Notes under the pieces: model-generated | Told to the model about the DNA's origin: nothing | The model's input: only the letters and a program-made list of their open reading frames with translations | The model's database searches: none | Program-made: the position numbers and the translations under genes | Shown here: positions 45,512 to 52,864 of the stretch, in pieces | How positions within the stretch are numbered: the first letter of the stretch is position 1 | Layout of the letters: every line of letters starts with the position of its first letter | From: Akkermansiaceae bacterium | GTDB lineage: Bacteria > Verrucomicrobiota > Verrucomicrobiia > Verrucomicrobiales > Akkermansiaceae | Direction: 5' to 3' | NCBI GenBank assembly: GCA_017798145.1 | Contig: CP059069.1 | Location: 2,465,226 to 2,529,225 of the forward strand | Length of the DNA stretch: 64,000 bases

Positions 45512-46510
45512 ATGAAAACGTGGATCGTCACCCTGGCGCTGCTATCCCACGCCCAAGCTCAGGTGATCCTTTTGCCGGAGGGAATCAGGGGGGACTACGC
45601 CGCCGTGGCCGAGGCAAACCCCTCGCTCAGTCTCGTCGGCTATTCCGACGGGAAGGATGCCTTGGGAAAAATCGCCGCAGCTGAGGGTTACATCGGCTCG
45701 CCCAACGAGGCGCTGATGAATGCCGGCGCGAAGCTCAGGTGGGTGCACATCTTTTCCGCAGGGATAGACAGATATGCCGATCTCCCGAAGCTCAGGGACG
45801 ACTCGGTTGCCATCACCAGCCTCAAGATCGACCAGGGGCCGGAGATCGCGGACCATGCCTTCGCGCTGCTGCTGGGGCTGACGCGGAACATGGCCGCCTT
45901 CCAACGGGCGCAGGAATCAGGGGAGTGGAAACGGGGCGCGGGCGGGCTGCCCATGACCGAGCTGCGCGGCAAGAACATGCTCGTCATCGGATACGGTGGG
46001 ATCGGCGTGCAGGTGGCGGAGCGCAGCCACGCCTTCGGCATGGACGTGTATGCGATCAACCCGGGCGACATCCCGCTGACCGGCACCCTCAGGGGCAGCG
46101 GCAAGCCGGACGAGCTCGATGAATTCCTCGCCGCGGCAGATGTGGTCGTGAGCTGCGTGCCGGAGACCCCTCAGACAATAGGCATGATCTCTGCGGCTCA
46201 ATTCGCGAAGATGAAGCCCGGCGCGTATCTCATCAACGTCTCGCGCGGCAAGGTCGTGGACACCGCCGCGCTGGTCAAAGCGCTGGATGGCAAAAAAATC
46301 GCCGGAGCCGGGCTGGATGTTACCGATCCCGAGCCACTCCCCAAGGATCATCCGCTCTGGAAGATGAAGAACGTGATCATCACACCGCACGTCGCCGGAA
46401 TCTCGGAGGCAAAGGCGGATCGGCAGAAAGCCTTGATTTCCAGCAATCTGGAGCGTTTCTCGAAAGGGCTTCCACTGAAGAACGCGGTCTCCGGGCGGAA
46501 GGGATATTGA
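45512..46510 (+). CDS. D-2-hydroxyacid dehydrogenase with N-terminal signal peptide
   Basis: A 332-residue NAD(P)-dependent dehydrogenase of the D-isomer 2-hydroxyacid family. Nucleotide motif VIGYGGIGVQVAE is central. The catalytic Arg (VSRGKVVD), Glu (TDPEPLP) and His (TPHVAG) are all present. Unusually, residues 1-17 (MKTWIVTLALLSHAQAQ) look like a cleavable signal peptide, which is unexpected for an NAD enzyme. Either a fortuitous hydrophobic strand or a periplasmic variant is possible. The gene starts 7 bp after ppk2 and is probably cotranscribed with it. Confidence 0.87.
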   Translation: MKTWIVTLALLSHAQAQVILLPEGIRGDYAAVAEANPSLSLVGYSDGKDALGKIAAAEGYIGSPNEALMNAGAKLRWVHIFSAGIDRYADLPKLRDDSVAITSLKIDQGPEIADHAFALLLGLTRNMAAFQRAQESGEWKRGAGGLPMTELRGKNMLVIGYGGIGVQVAERSHAFGMDVYAINPGDIPLTGTLRGSGKPDELDEFLAAADVVVSCVPETPQTIGMISAAQFAKMKPGAYLINVSRGKVVDTAALVKALDGKKIAGAGLDVTDPEPLPKDHPLWKMKNVIITPHVAGISEAKADRQKALISSNLERFSKGLPLKNAVSGRKGY

Positions 46511-46554
46511 GCGAGCCGCCCTGAATATCAGCAAAAATAGATTTTTAAAAAATC

Positions 46555-46583
46555 TTGTGGATACACGCGATCGCGTGTATCCG
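46555..46583 (+). promoter_or_regulatory. Candidate promoter overlapped by a palindrome
   Basis: TTGTGG (46555-46560), 17-nt spacer, TATCCG (46578-46583); the ATG of the small membrane protein follows after 10 nt. The spacer is almost exactly the palindrome at 46559-46582, a classic repressor position. Confidence 0.4.
46559..46582. repeat. 24-bp perfect palindrome, operator candidate
   Basis: GGATACACGCGA followed immediately by its exact reverse complement. It is preceded by an 8-1-8 AT palindrome (AGATTTTT, A, AAAAATCT; 46539-46555). Read on the minus strand, the hairpin followed by six T residues could also terminate the operon that ends with the Rrf2 gene. Confidence 0.75.
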
Positions 46584-46593
46584 TGTGTGTCCC

Positions 46594-46935
46594 ATGAACA
46601 CTCACCCTGTCCCCGAGTTCCGGGCCGTGCCAAGCAAGCCGACTCTCCGGTTCCTCACCGGCCCTATCCGGCTGGTCACCGCCCGGTTCAACCGCCGCAA
46701 CGCAGTCTGCCTCATCGCGCTGAGCGTTCCCGCCCTGCTGGTGACCGCACTGCTCACCCTACCGGCGTTCCTTTTCCCCTCGCCACGGCACAACGAATAC
46801 TTCGAGTTCGCCCAACAGCTCGACCGGGGCGGCGAAAGCTGGCTGGCGGTCGGCCTATCCGCCTGCTGCTGTTTCGTCTGCTTTGCCGTTCCCTGCGACA
46901 GCTCGCGCGTGATCACCCGCAAGCGCAAGGATTGA
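46594..46935 (+). CDS. Small two-span membrane protein, unknown
   Basis: A 113-residue protein with two predicted TM helices (VCLIALSVPALLVTALLTLP, and AVGLSACCCFVCFAVPC with an unusual Cys cluster). N- and C-terminal tails are basic. No family recognised. It has a promoter-like sequence with an overlapping palindrome upstream and converges with the Rrf2 regulator gene, 19 bp apart. Confidence 0.65.
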   Translation: MNTHPVPEFRAVPSKPTLRFLTGPIRLVTARFNRRNAVCLIALSVPALLVTALLTLPAFLFPSPRHNEYFEFAQQLDRGGESWLAVGLSACCCFVCFAVPCDSSRVITRKRKD

Positions 46936-46954
46936 GAATCCTTCGCGTTGCGCG

Positions 46955-47374
46955 TCAACCGCCCTTCGGGTGGGCGATGAAGGATTTGAAGGTCAGCTTC
47001 CTGAGCTTGGCCTCCATATTCTTTTGCATGGCCACGAGGGCGTCATGGAGCGGACAGGGATCGCCCGTTCCGCACCAGCCCGGGCCAAAGGGGCAACCGC
47101 TGGTGTCACGGTGGCCTTCGAAAACTTCCACGATCTGGTGGAGGGTGACTTTCCCCGGATCCATCGCGAGCCGGTAGCCGCCCCCGGGGCCGCGGGTGCC
47201 GACCACAAATCCCTTCTGGGAAAGCCGCGTGAGGATCTTGGCGACGAGGGCTTGGGAGAAATTGCGGCTGGCAGCGATCTCGGCGGAGCTCAGGGTGAGC
47301 CCCTGCCCGTGGACTTCCGCAAGTGCGCTTACCGCTGCGACGGCGCAACCGCTCATTTTTCCGTATCCGAACAT
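46955..47374 (-). CDS. Rrf2-family regulator, probable Fe-S/NO sensor
   Basis: A 139-residue Rrf2 protein. The winged helix (residues about 8-60, SSAEIAASRNFSQALVAKIL) is followed by the family wing GTRGPGGGYRLAMDPGKVTL. Three cysteines, C94-x6-C101-x5-C107, correspond to the cluster ligands of IscR/NsrR. Position at the end of a nirK-nnrS operon argues for an NsrR-like nitric oxide sensor; IscR-like roles are less likely. The ATG at 47374 is used; 47356 is in frame. The inverted repeat just upstream could be its autoregulatory site. Confidence 0.88.
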   Translation of the reverse strand: MFGYGKMSGCAVAAVSALAEVHGQGLTLSSAEIAASRNFSQALVAKILTRLSQKGFVVGTRGPGGGYRLAMDPGKVTLHQIVEVFEGHRDTSGCPFGPGWCGTGDPCPLHDALVAMQKNMEAKLRKLTFKSFIAHPKGG

Positions 47375-47415
47375 GGTGGGTTGCGGCTCAACATGGCTGC
47401 GGTGGGACTGGGCAC

Positions 47416-47437
47416 AATCAAGAAATCTCGTTCTTGA
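47416..47437. promoter_or_regulatory. Inverted repeat upstream of the Rrf2 gene
   Basis: ATCAAGAA (47416-47423) and TTCTTGAT (47430-47437), 6-nt spacer. It lies between the nnrS stop and the Rrf2 start, about 42 bp upstream of the latter. Half-sites share AAGAA/TTCTT with the repeat upstream of nirK. An operator for autoregulation is likely. Confidence 0.5.
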
Positions 47438-47456
47438 TCTCGGCCCTGCGCCGGTT

Positions 47457-48629
47457 TCATCCGGGGGAGTTGAGTTCGCGGCGGATTTTCCAGGCCCAGA
47501 AAGCGAGGGCAGCGATCCACATCAGCGCGGCGTGGATGAGGTGTGAGACGCGCACAGCCGGGATGAACTCCGCGCTGAGGCGGGTGGCGGCGGTGAAAAC
47601 AACGAGAAACCATAGGGCATGACACCAGCGCAGCGGCGAGGCGAGGCGGTCATGGCGTCCGTTGTGGCCGAGGATGACGCGGGTGGCTGCGGCCAGCATG
47701 AGCAGGCCGCAGCCACCGATGAACATGAGGTGCAACATGCCCGTGCGCTGCGGCAGGAACCATGCGGCAAGCAGCCATCCGGCGGCGGCGCACGGGACGA
47801 AACAACGTACGGCAAAGCCGAGGCCGTTCGATCTGCCGCATGCGAAGAGCCCGGGGACGGAGAGGGCGAGGTGGAGGGTGACGGTGGCGGCGCGGAGCAT
47901 CATGCCGGCGGCGGGGATGCCCCATGCTTCGAGGGCGAAGCTGGCGATGAGCAGCAGGCCGGCGGCGAGGGATTCCAGAAAGGGGCGGTGCCAGCCGGCG
48001 GGGATCGTGAGGCTTTCCTCGAAGGAATGCAGGGAGCTTTTCCCGAAGAAGCGGGGCAGGAGATAGGGGGCGACCCCGAGTATGGGCAGCCAGAGAAAAC
48101 CCTGGAAATGAAGCAGGCGCAGGAATTGGTTTACTGGAAATGTAGTAGTTATCCCGAGACCGGAAGCGAGCGCGGCGGTGGCGGCCCCGGCGAGACCCAG
48201 GATCGCGAGCGGGAGGCCGGGGGGAGGGACATCCCGGCGGGCTGTGAAAAACCGTCCGAGCAGGCTCGCGAGCAAGCCGATGAGCCAGGCGGAGGAGAGA
48301 ATGTCTGCGGCAGGGATGCGGTCCAGGGAAAGCGCGGCCATCACCGATAGCGCGAGGGCGAGGTAGAGCAAAAGCTCGTCGCGGCGGAAAGGGCGGGTGC
48401 CGATCCATCGCGGGCCGGCTGTGCCGAGAAAGCCGGTGATGAAGCAGCCGCCAAGCCCGATGACCATCCATCGGCTGTGCGCCTCCAGCGGATAGTAGCC
48501 GATCCATCCCGCAAAAACGGCAGGCCAGAGCATCACGCCGATGGCGGAGGCGAGCAGCCCGAGCGGGAAAAAGATGCGGAAGGGTTCTGCGGCGGGGCGG
48601 CTGAACCACGCCGCTGCGGGATGCGTCAC
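47457..48629 (-). CDS. nnrS: NnrS family membrane protein
   Basis: A 390-residue, roughly 12-TM haem- and copper-containing membrane protein family that protects against nitric oxide stress. Seen: FFPLGLLASAIGVMLW start, WMVIGLGGCFITGFLGTAGPRW, FLWLPILGVAPYLLPRFFG, GMLHLMFIGGCGLLMLAAATRVILGHNGR and the C-terminal HLIHAALMWIAAL. Conserved His residues for haem are present in these helices. It starts 6 bp after the barrel gene within the nirK operon and precedes the Rrf2 regulator. Confidence 0.93.
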   Translation of the reverse strand: MTHPAAAWFSRPAAEPFRIFFPLGLLASAIGVMLWPAVFAGWIGYYPLEAHSRWMVIGLGGCFITGFLGTAGPRWIGTRPFRRDELLLYLALALSVMAALSLDRIPAADILSSAWLIGLLASLLGRFFTARRDVPPPGLPLAILGLAGAATAALASGLGITTTFPVNQFLRLLHFQGFLWLPILGVAPYLLPRFFGKSSLHSFEESLTIPAGWHRPFLESLAAGLLLIASFALEAWGIPAAGMMLRAATVTLHLALSVPGLFACGRSNGLGFAVRCFVPCAAAGWLLAAWFLPQRTGMLHLMFIGGCGLLMLAAATRVILGHNGRHDRLASPLRWCHALWFLVVFTAATRLSAEFIPAVRVSHLIHAALMWIAALAFWAWKIRRELNSPG

Positions 48630-48635
48630 GGCGGG

Positions 48636-49889
48636 TCAGAAGTGGTAGTTGAGCTCGATGGAAAGGCGGGTGGTATCAAAGGGGGCGGGGTTGGCGGCAG
48701 TGCCCGCACCGGATGAATCGAACCAGGCGCATTTCACGATGGCGAGGAGGTTGTCGTTGAATTTCCTGGTGAGGGTGGTGTCGTATTCCCAGCCGAAATC
48801 GAAGTTCGAATCGTTGTCGCCGAAGAGGTGGAGGCTTTGTGAAAGCCCGATGCCAAGGATGGGCATCGGCACGGCGTGGGTGAGGTAGATGTCGTTGAGG
48901 CCGGGGTTGCGGACGAGGCCGATGCGGGGGTTGATGAAGGCGTCGGCATAGCCGTTGTAGGCGTGGACGGTGGCGAGCGGGGTGACGAAGTCCGCGCCGA
49001 GGCATTCCCAGCCGAGGGTGAAGGTGTTTTCCCCCGCTTTCATCGAAGCGTTCAAATGGGCGTAGTGCGTTCGGCCGGGCTTGGCTGCGGGCGAGCCGGA
49101 AACGTCCGTCTGGAGGGCGAGCTCGCCGTAGAGATTGAACGGTCCGGCGGGTGCGCTGGCGATGATGCCGTAGGTGTTGTTGCTGATGTAGTTCGCGTTG
49201 GCGGAGGTGCGGTTGAAATCCATCAGGTAGATATAGCCGGTGAGGGTGGCATCGCGGAAGCCGGTGTAGGCGGCGTGGAGGAGGTGGATGTCGCCCTCGA
49301 ATGCTTTCAGGGCACCGGAGGCTTCTGAGCCGAAGATGCGGTTGGCGCGGTTGGCGCAGGCGTAGAACAGCGTGAGGTCTTCGATGGAAGTGTTGGTGAT
49401 GCTGAGGGCATCGTAGGTCTGCTCGTTCTGGCGCCAGACGACGTTCCCTACAAACGCGGCGTTGTCCAGGATGATGCGCTGGCGGCCGGCGATGAGTGTG
49501 GTTTCCTCATCGCGGTAGCGGAGAAATGCCTGGTTGAGTTCGTTGGTCCGCGGATCGGAAATTCCGGTGAGGGCGGGGTTGTCGGGGTGGGTGGAGGCTC
49601 CGGGCCCGGAATCGTAGTTATTGCATGCGGCCTGCAGGAACTCGCCTTCGATCAGGGTGCTGAAACCGCGGAAGGGGCGTGTTTCCAGGCCGATGCGCTC
49701 GCGGAAGGTGAGGGCATTTGCGGAACCGAGGGCGGGTGATCCGATATCGGCGTATTCGTAGCGGGCGCGGATGTCGATGAGCGGCTTGATCCAATCCTCT
49801 CCGGCTGGCGGGGTGATGGCGGGGTTTCCCGGCGGAGTCCCGGCCTGGGCAGCTGAGGCGATGAATGCCAGCAAGGGAAGGGTTTTCAT
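48636..49889 (-). CDS. Outer-membrane beta-barrel protein (alginate-export/porin-like)
   Basis: A 417-residue exported protein. MKTLPLLAFIASAAQA is a signal peptide; the mature chain shows alternating amphipathic strands (RARYEYADIGSPALGSANAL, TLIAGRQRIILDNAAFVGNV) and ends in an aromatic residue (SIELNYHF), typical of outer-membrane barrels. It resembles alginate-export-type porins. Its start overlaps the SCO stop by 4 bp. Within a nitrite operon it could admit nitrite or copper to the periplasm; this is inference. Confidence 0.88.
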   Translation of the reverse strand: MKTLPLLAFIASAAQAGTPPGNPAITPPAGEDWIKPLIDIRARYEYADIGSPALGSANALTFRERIGLETRPFRGFSTLIEGEFLQAACNNYDSGPGASTHPDNPALTGISDPRTNELNQAFLRYRDEETTLIAGRQRIILDNAAFVGNVVWRQNEQTYDALSITNTSIEDLTLFYACANRANRIFGSEASGALKAFEGDIHLLHAAYTGFRDATLTGYIYLMDFNRTSANANYISNNTYGIIASAPAGPFNLYGELALQTDVSGSPAAKPGRTHYAHLNASMKAGENTFTLGWECLGADFVTPLATVHAYNGYADAFINPRIGLVRNPGLNDIYLTHAVPMPILGIGLSQSLHLFGDNDSNFDFGWEYDTTLTRKFNDNLLAIVKCAWFDSSGAGTAANPAPFDTTRLSIELNYHF

Positions 49890-50470
49890 GGGGCTACCGG
49901 TATTTTGCGGATTGCGGCGAGGGTTGCGGCGGGATCGGCTCCCAGCCCTTCCTGGCGGTGGAGGATTTCCCCGGTGGGGGAAAGCAGGGCGATGATGTTG
50001 GAGTGGGCGAAATCGGTTTCGGTGGTTTTGCGGTAGCGGATGCCCAGGGCGACGGAGAGCTCGAGGATGGAGTCCGCGTCGCCGCGCAGCCCGTGCCAGC
50101 GTGTTTGGGATACCTTGTATTCGTCGAAAAACGCCTTGATTTGCGCCGGGGAGTCTCGCGCGGGATCGATGGAGACGAAGACGACCGCGAGTTTCTCAAG
50201 TTCATCGGCGGAAAGCTGTTTCTCGATCGCGATCAGATCGCTGGCGAGGCGCGGGCAGGCGAATTTGCAGGTGGCGTAGCCCATGGTGATGAGAACGGGG
50301 CGGCCCTTGAGGTCGGCGAGGGACATCTGCTTGCCGTGCTGGTTTGTCCAGGTTGCATCGAGCTGGTAGATGGACTCCGTGGCGTGGACTGCGGCGGCTT
50401 CCTTTTCCACACAGCAGGGTGCGGCGTGGATGGCTGCGGAGAGGGCAAATAGGAGTGTCACGGCTTTCAT
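49886..50470 (-). CDS. SCO1/SenC-family copper chaperone
   Basis: A 194-residue periplasmic thioredoxin-fold protein. A signal peptide of about 17 residues precedes CC (C19-C20). The copper motif is C68-K-F-A-C72 and the third ligand H156 in DFAHSN. DARDSP-type segment SIDPARDSPAQI is typical. Classically it metallates CuA of oxidases; here, next to nirK, it probably loads copper into the nitrite reductase. Starts with a 4-bp overlap after the NirV gene and ends with a 4-bp overlap before the barrel gene. Confidence 0.93.
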   Translation of the reverse strand: MKAVTLLFALSAAIHAAPCCVEKEAAAVHATESIYQLDATWTNQHGKQMSLADLKGRPVLITMGYATCKFACPRLASDLIAIEKQLSADELEKLAVVFVSIDPARDSPAQIKAFFDEYKVSQTRWHGLRGDADSILELSVALGIRYRKTTETDFAHSNIIALLSPTGEILHRQEGLGADPAATLAAIRKIPVAP

Positions 50471-51267
50471 GGTCTTGCTGGGCTTGGAACTGTCAGGTCG
50501 CGAGCGCCCCGGAAGCCGAGGTTGGCGACCGTGAAATTGCCGCCAAGGCTGGAGCGGAAGGCGAGGCGCATGAAGGCGGCGTAGTTGACCGCATCGGTGG
50601 CACTGAGCGCACCGCCGGCGCAGAACAGCGAGCGATCGAGGGAGCTGTCGTTGCGGGCAGCTCCGGTGACCATCTGGTTGTTGAAATCGGAGACCCATTC
50701 CCAGACCAGTCCGTGCATGCCGGTGATGCCGCGCAAATCGGTTTCGGCGGTGGTGACGGCGGGGAGGACGGGTGGATTGGGCTTTCCATACCATCCGAGG
50801 ATGCGGTTCAGGAATGCCGGATCCATGGTGGCATCGACGCGGGTCGCATCGGCGCGGGCGGCGAATTCCCACTCGTCCTCGGTGGGCAGTCGTTTGCCGC
50901 AAGCCTTGAGGTAGGCACGGGCGGCGAACCAAGACACCTGGACGACCGGGGCGTCCCCTGGCGCACCCGGGCCAAGTGCGAGGTCTCCTGCCCAGTGGGA
51001 GAGGTAGCCTTCGGAGACGAAGAGGCGGCTGGCTTGCGAGCGCCGCCATTTCGGGTTTTCGCGGACGAATTCGAGGAATTCCGCATTGGTGGCAGGACGG
51101 CGATCCAGAAGAAATGGGGCGACGGTGCGGGGCTTCCCGCGCTCGCCGAACATGGGCAGATAGCTGCCACCCTCCACCCTTGCCATTTCCGGCGGGATGT
51201 TTTTCCCCGCCTCTTCCGCCTGCAGGGTGCAGGTGGCGAGGGACAGGAAAAGGGCTGCGGATTTCAT
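50467..51267 (-). CDS. nirV: NirV-like SUMF1/formylglycine-generating-enzyme domain protein
   Basis: A 266-residue exported protein with an FGE-sulfatase (SUMF1) domain: GGSYLPMFGERGKP, LDRRPATNAEFLEFV, VSWFAARAYLKACGKRLPTEDEWEFAAR, GLVWEWVSDF and FRGARD. NirV proteins accompany nirK in many denitrifiers and are needed for or assist nitrite reductase, mechanism unknown. The ATG at 51267 (after GGAGA, spacing 7) is chosen over 51285, where the nirK stop and ATG overlap. It uses a signal peptide (MKSAALFLSLATCTLQA). Confidence 0.9.
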   Translation of the reverse strand: MKSAALFLSLATCTLQAEEAGKNIPPEMARVEGGSYLPMFGERGKPRTVAPFLLDRRPATNAEFLEFVRENPKWRRSQASRLFVSEGYLSHWAGDLALGPGAPGDAPVVQVSWFAARAYLKACGKRLPTEDEWEFAARADATRVDATMDPAFLNRILGWYGKPNPPVLPAVTTAETDLRGITGMHGLVWEWVSDFNNQMVTGAARNDSSLDRSLFCAGGALSATDAVNYAAFMRLAFRSSLGGNFTVANLGFRGARDLTVPSPARP

Positions 51268-51281
51268 CTCGGTGTCTCCGG

Positions 51282-52712
51282 TCATTTTCCGGCGGCGCGG
51301 ATTTTCGCGACCTGTTCCGGGGTGATTTCGATGCCCTTGTTATCCCACTCCGAGTAAACGTAGGTGAGGACATTGGCGACGTTCTCATCGTTGAGGCCGA
51401 GGCTTGGCATGATGGACTCGTAGTCCTGGCCGTTGACCTTGATCTTGCCCTCAAGGCCGTGGATGACCACTGCGATGGAGCGATCCACGTTCTCGTTGAG
51501 GTAGTCGGATGCGGCGAGCGGCGGGAAGGCTTTGGGCACTCCGCTGCCGTCAGGCATGTGGCAGGCGGCGCAGTTCGCGGCGTAGATGGCCTTGCCTGCG
51601 GTGATGCGCTCCGCCTTGTTGGCGGCGGCGGGCGCTGCAACGGCATCGGACGGGATGGTTTGGATCGCGCCTCCCTCGGGGAGATAGACCGTGTCGCTTT
51701 TCTGGCCGGAAAAAACGCTTAGGTCCGCCTCGCCGGGGACGTTCATGATACCCAGGGCTCCCTTGTTGAAGGCGCGGAAGATGGAGTGATCGACGAGGAT
51801 GAAATCGCCCGATGTCTCAAGCTTGAACTCGCAGATCGCGGAGCCGCCGGCAGGGACTAGCGTGGTCTGGACGTTTTCCTGAATCCTGCTGCCGCCCTCG
51901 TGGTAAACCCGGTCGAAGATCTCGCCGATCACATGGAAGGACGAAACGAGGTTGGGGCCGCCGTTGCCGACGAAGAGCCGGACTGTATCACCCTTGGAGG
52001 CAACAAGGGCTTTCTCACCGGTCATCGATCCTACCGAGCCGTTGAAGACGACGTAATCGGGATTTTCCGCGATGGCCTTCTCCATGTCGAAGCCCTGGAG
52101 TCCGGCTTCACCGTATTTCCCGGTGGTGTAGAAGTCGCCTTGGACGACGTAGAACTCCTTGTCGACCTCGGGCAGCCCGCCGATGGGCTCGACGAGGATG
52201 AGGCCGTACATTCCATTGGCGATGTGCATGCCGACAGGGGCGGTGGCGCAGTGGTAGATGTAGAGTCCCGGATTGATGGCCTTGAAGGTGAAATTCGTCT
52301 GGTGGCCGGGTGTGGTGAAGGTCGCTTTCGCCCCGCCGCCCGGGCCGGTGACCGCGTGGAGGTCGATGTTGTGCGGCATCTTGCTCGTCGGGTGGTTTTT
52401 CAGGGTGAAATCGACCTCGTCGTTCTGGCGGACACGCATGAACTTGCCGGGTACGCTGCCTCCGAAGGTCCAGAAGGTGTAGGTGACCCCATCGGCCATG
52501 CGCTTGACCACCTCGGTGACCTCGAGATCAACCTTCACCCGGGTCGGGTGGTCGCGGGTGATCCGGGGCGGGACGTTCGGGGCATCCGTGAGCACGGCGA
52601 CTTCCTCGCCCTTCAGCGGGGCGTCTTCCGCCTCGGAAGGCGCGGTCTGCGTTTCCCCGAGAAGGCGGGTCGTTAGGATCAGGAGCGGAAGGAGGCGGGC
52701 GATGGGCTTCAT
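51282..52712 (-). CDS. nirK: Copper nitrite reductase with C-terminal cytochrome c
   Basis: A 476-residue periplasmic enzyme reducing nitrite to nitric oxide. Signal peptide at MKPIARLLPLLILTTRLLG. Two cupredoxin domains carry type 1 copper ligands H114, C155, H163 and M168, type 2 ligands H119, H154 and H309, and the catalytic D117 and H260. A third domain (about 365-476) is a cytochrome c with C381-A-A-C384-H385 and the probable axial Met M435. A fused haem domain is known for some NirK and delivers electrons. It heads the six-gene operon. A perfect inverted repeat lies 46-71 bp upstream of the ATG. Confidence 0.97.
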   Translation of the reverse strand: MKPIARLLPLLILTTRLLGETQTAPSEAEDAPLKGEEVAVLTDAPNVPPRITRDHPTRVKVDLEVTEVVKRMADGVTYTFWTFGGSVPGKFMRVRQNDEVDFTLKNHPTSKMPHNIDLHAVTGPGGGAKATFTTPGHQTNFTFKAINPGLYIYHCATAPVGMHIANGMYGLILVEPIGGLPEVDKEFYVVQGDFYTTGKYGEAGLQGFDMEKAIAENPDYVVFNGSVGSMTGEKALVASKGDTVRLFVGNGGPNLVSSFHVIGEIFDRVYHEGGSRIQENVQTTLVPAGGSAICEFKLETSGDFILVDHSIFRAFNKGALGIMNVPGEADLSVFSGQKSDTVYLPEGGAIQTIPSDAVAAPAAANKAERITAGKAIYAANCAACHMPDGSGVPKAFPPLAASDYLNENVDRSIAVVIHGLEGKIKVNGQDYESIMPSLGLNDENVANVLTYVYSEWDNKGIEITPEQVAKIRAAGK

Positions 52713-52757
52713 GGTGTTCGGTTTCGGCTCCAATCTGCACAATTCACCCGAAGAAAG

Positions 52758-52783
52758 AAAGAACAAAATAACTTTTGTTCTTT
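52758..52783. promoter_or_regulatory. Perfect 11-4-11 inverted repeat upstream of nirK
   Basis: AAAGAACAAAA (52758-52768), spacer TAAC, and the exact complement TTTTGTTCTTT (52773-52783). It is in an AT-rich pocket in the nirK promoter region and is shared by the divergent restriction gene. A TTGTTC 35-like box overlaps its left end on the minus strand. Best read as an operator for the Rrf2 regulator or another NO or redox factor. Confidence 0.7.
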
Positions 52784-52830
52784 TTTTATGCCTGTGAATC
52801 GTGAGTGCCGGTCGTGCGATAACAATCGGA

Positions 52831-52858
52831 TTGTCCGTGAGCGTCCTTGCGCTATGGT
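52831..52858 (+). promoter_or_regulatory. Candidate promoter of the restriction gene, leaderless spacing
   Basis: TTGTCC (52831-52836), 16-nt spacer, TATGGT (52853-52858), then 6 nt to the ATG at 52865. Confidence 0.5.
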
Positions 52859-52864
52859 GCGGGC

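Noticed and set aside
49886..51646. 586-residue minus-strand frame joining SCO to an upstream part
   Set aside because: The upstream part runs out of frame through nirV and nirK; the real SCO gene starts at 50470 with a signal peptide.
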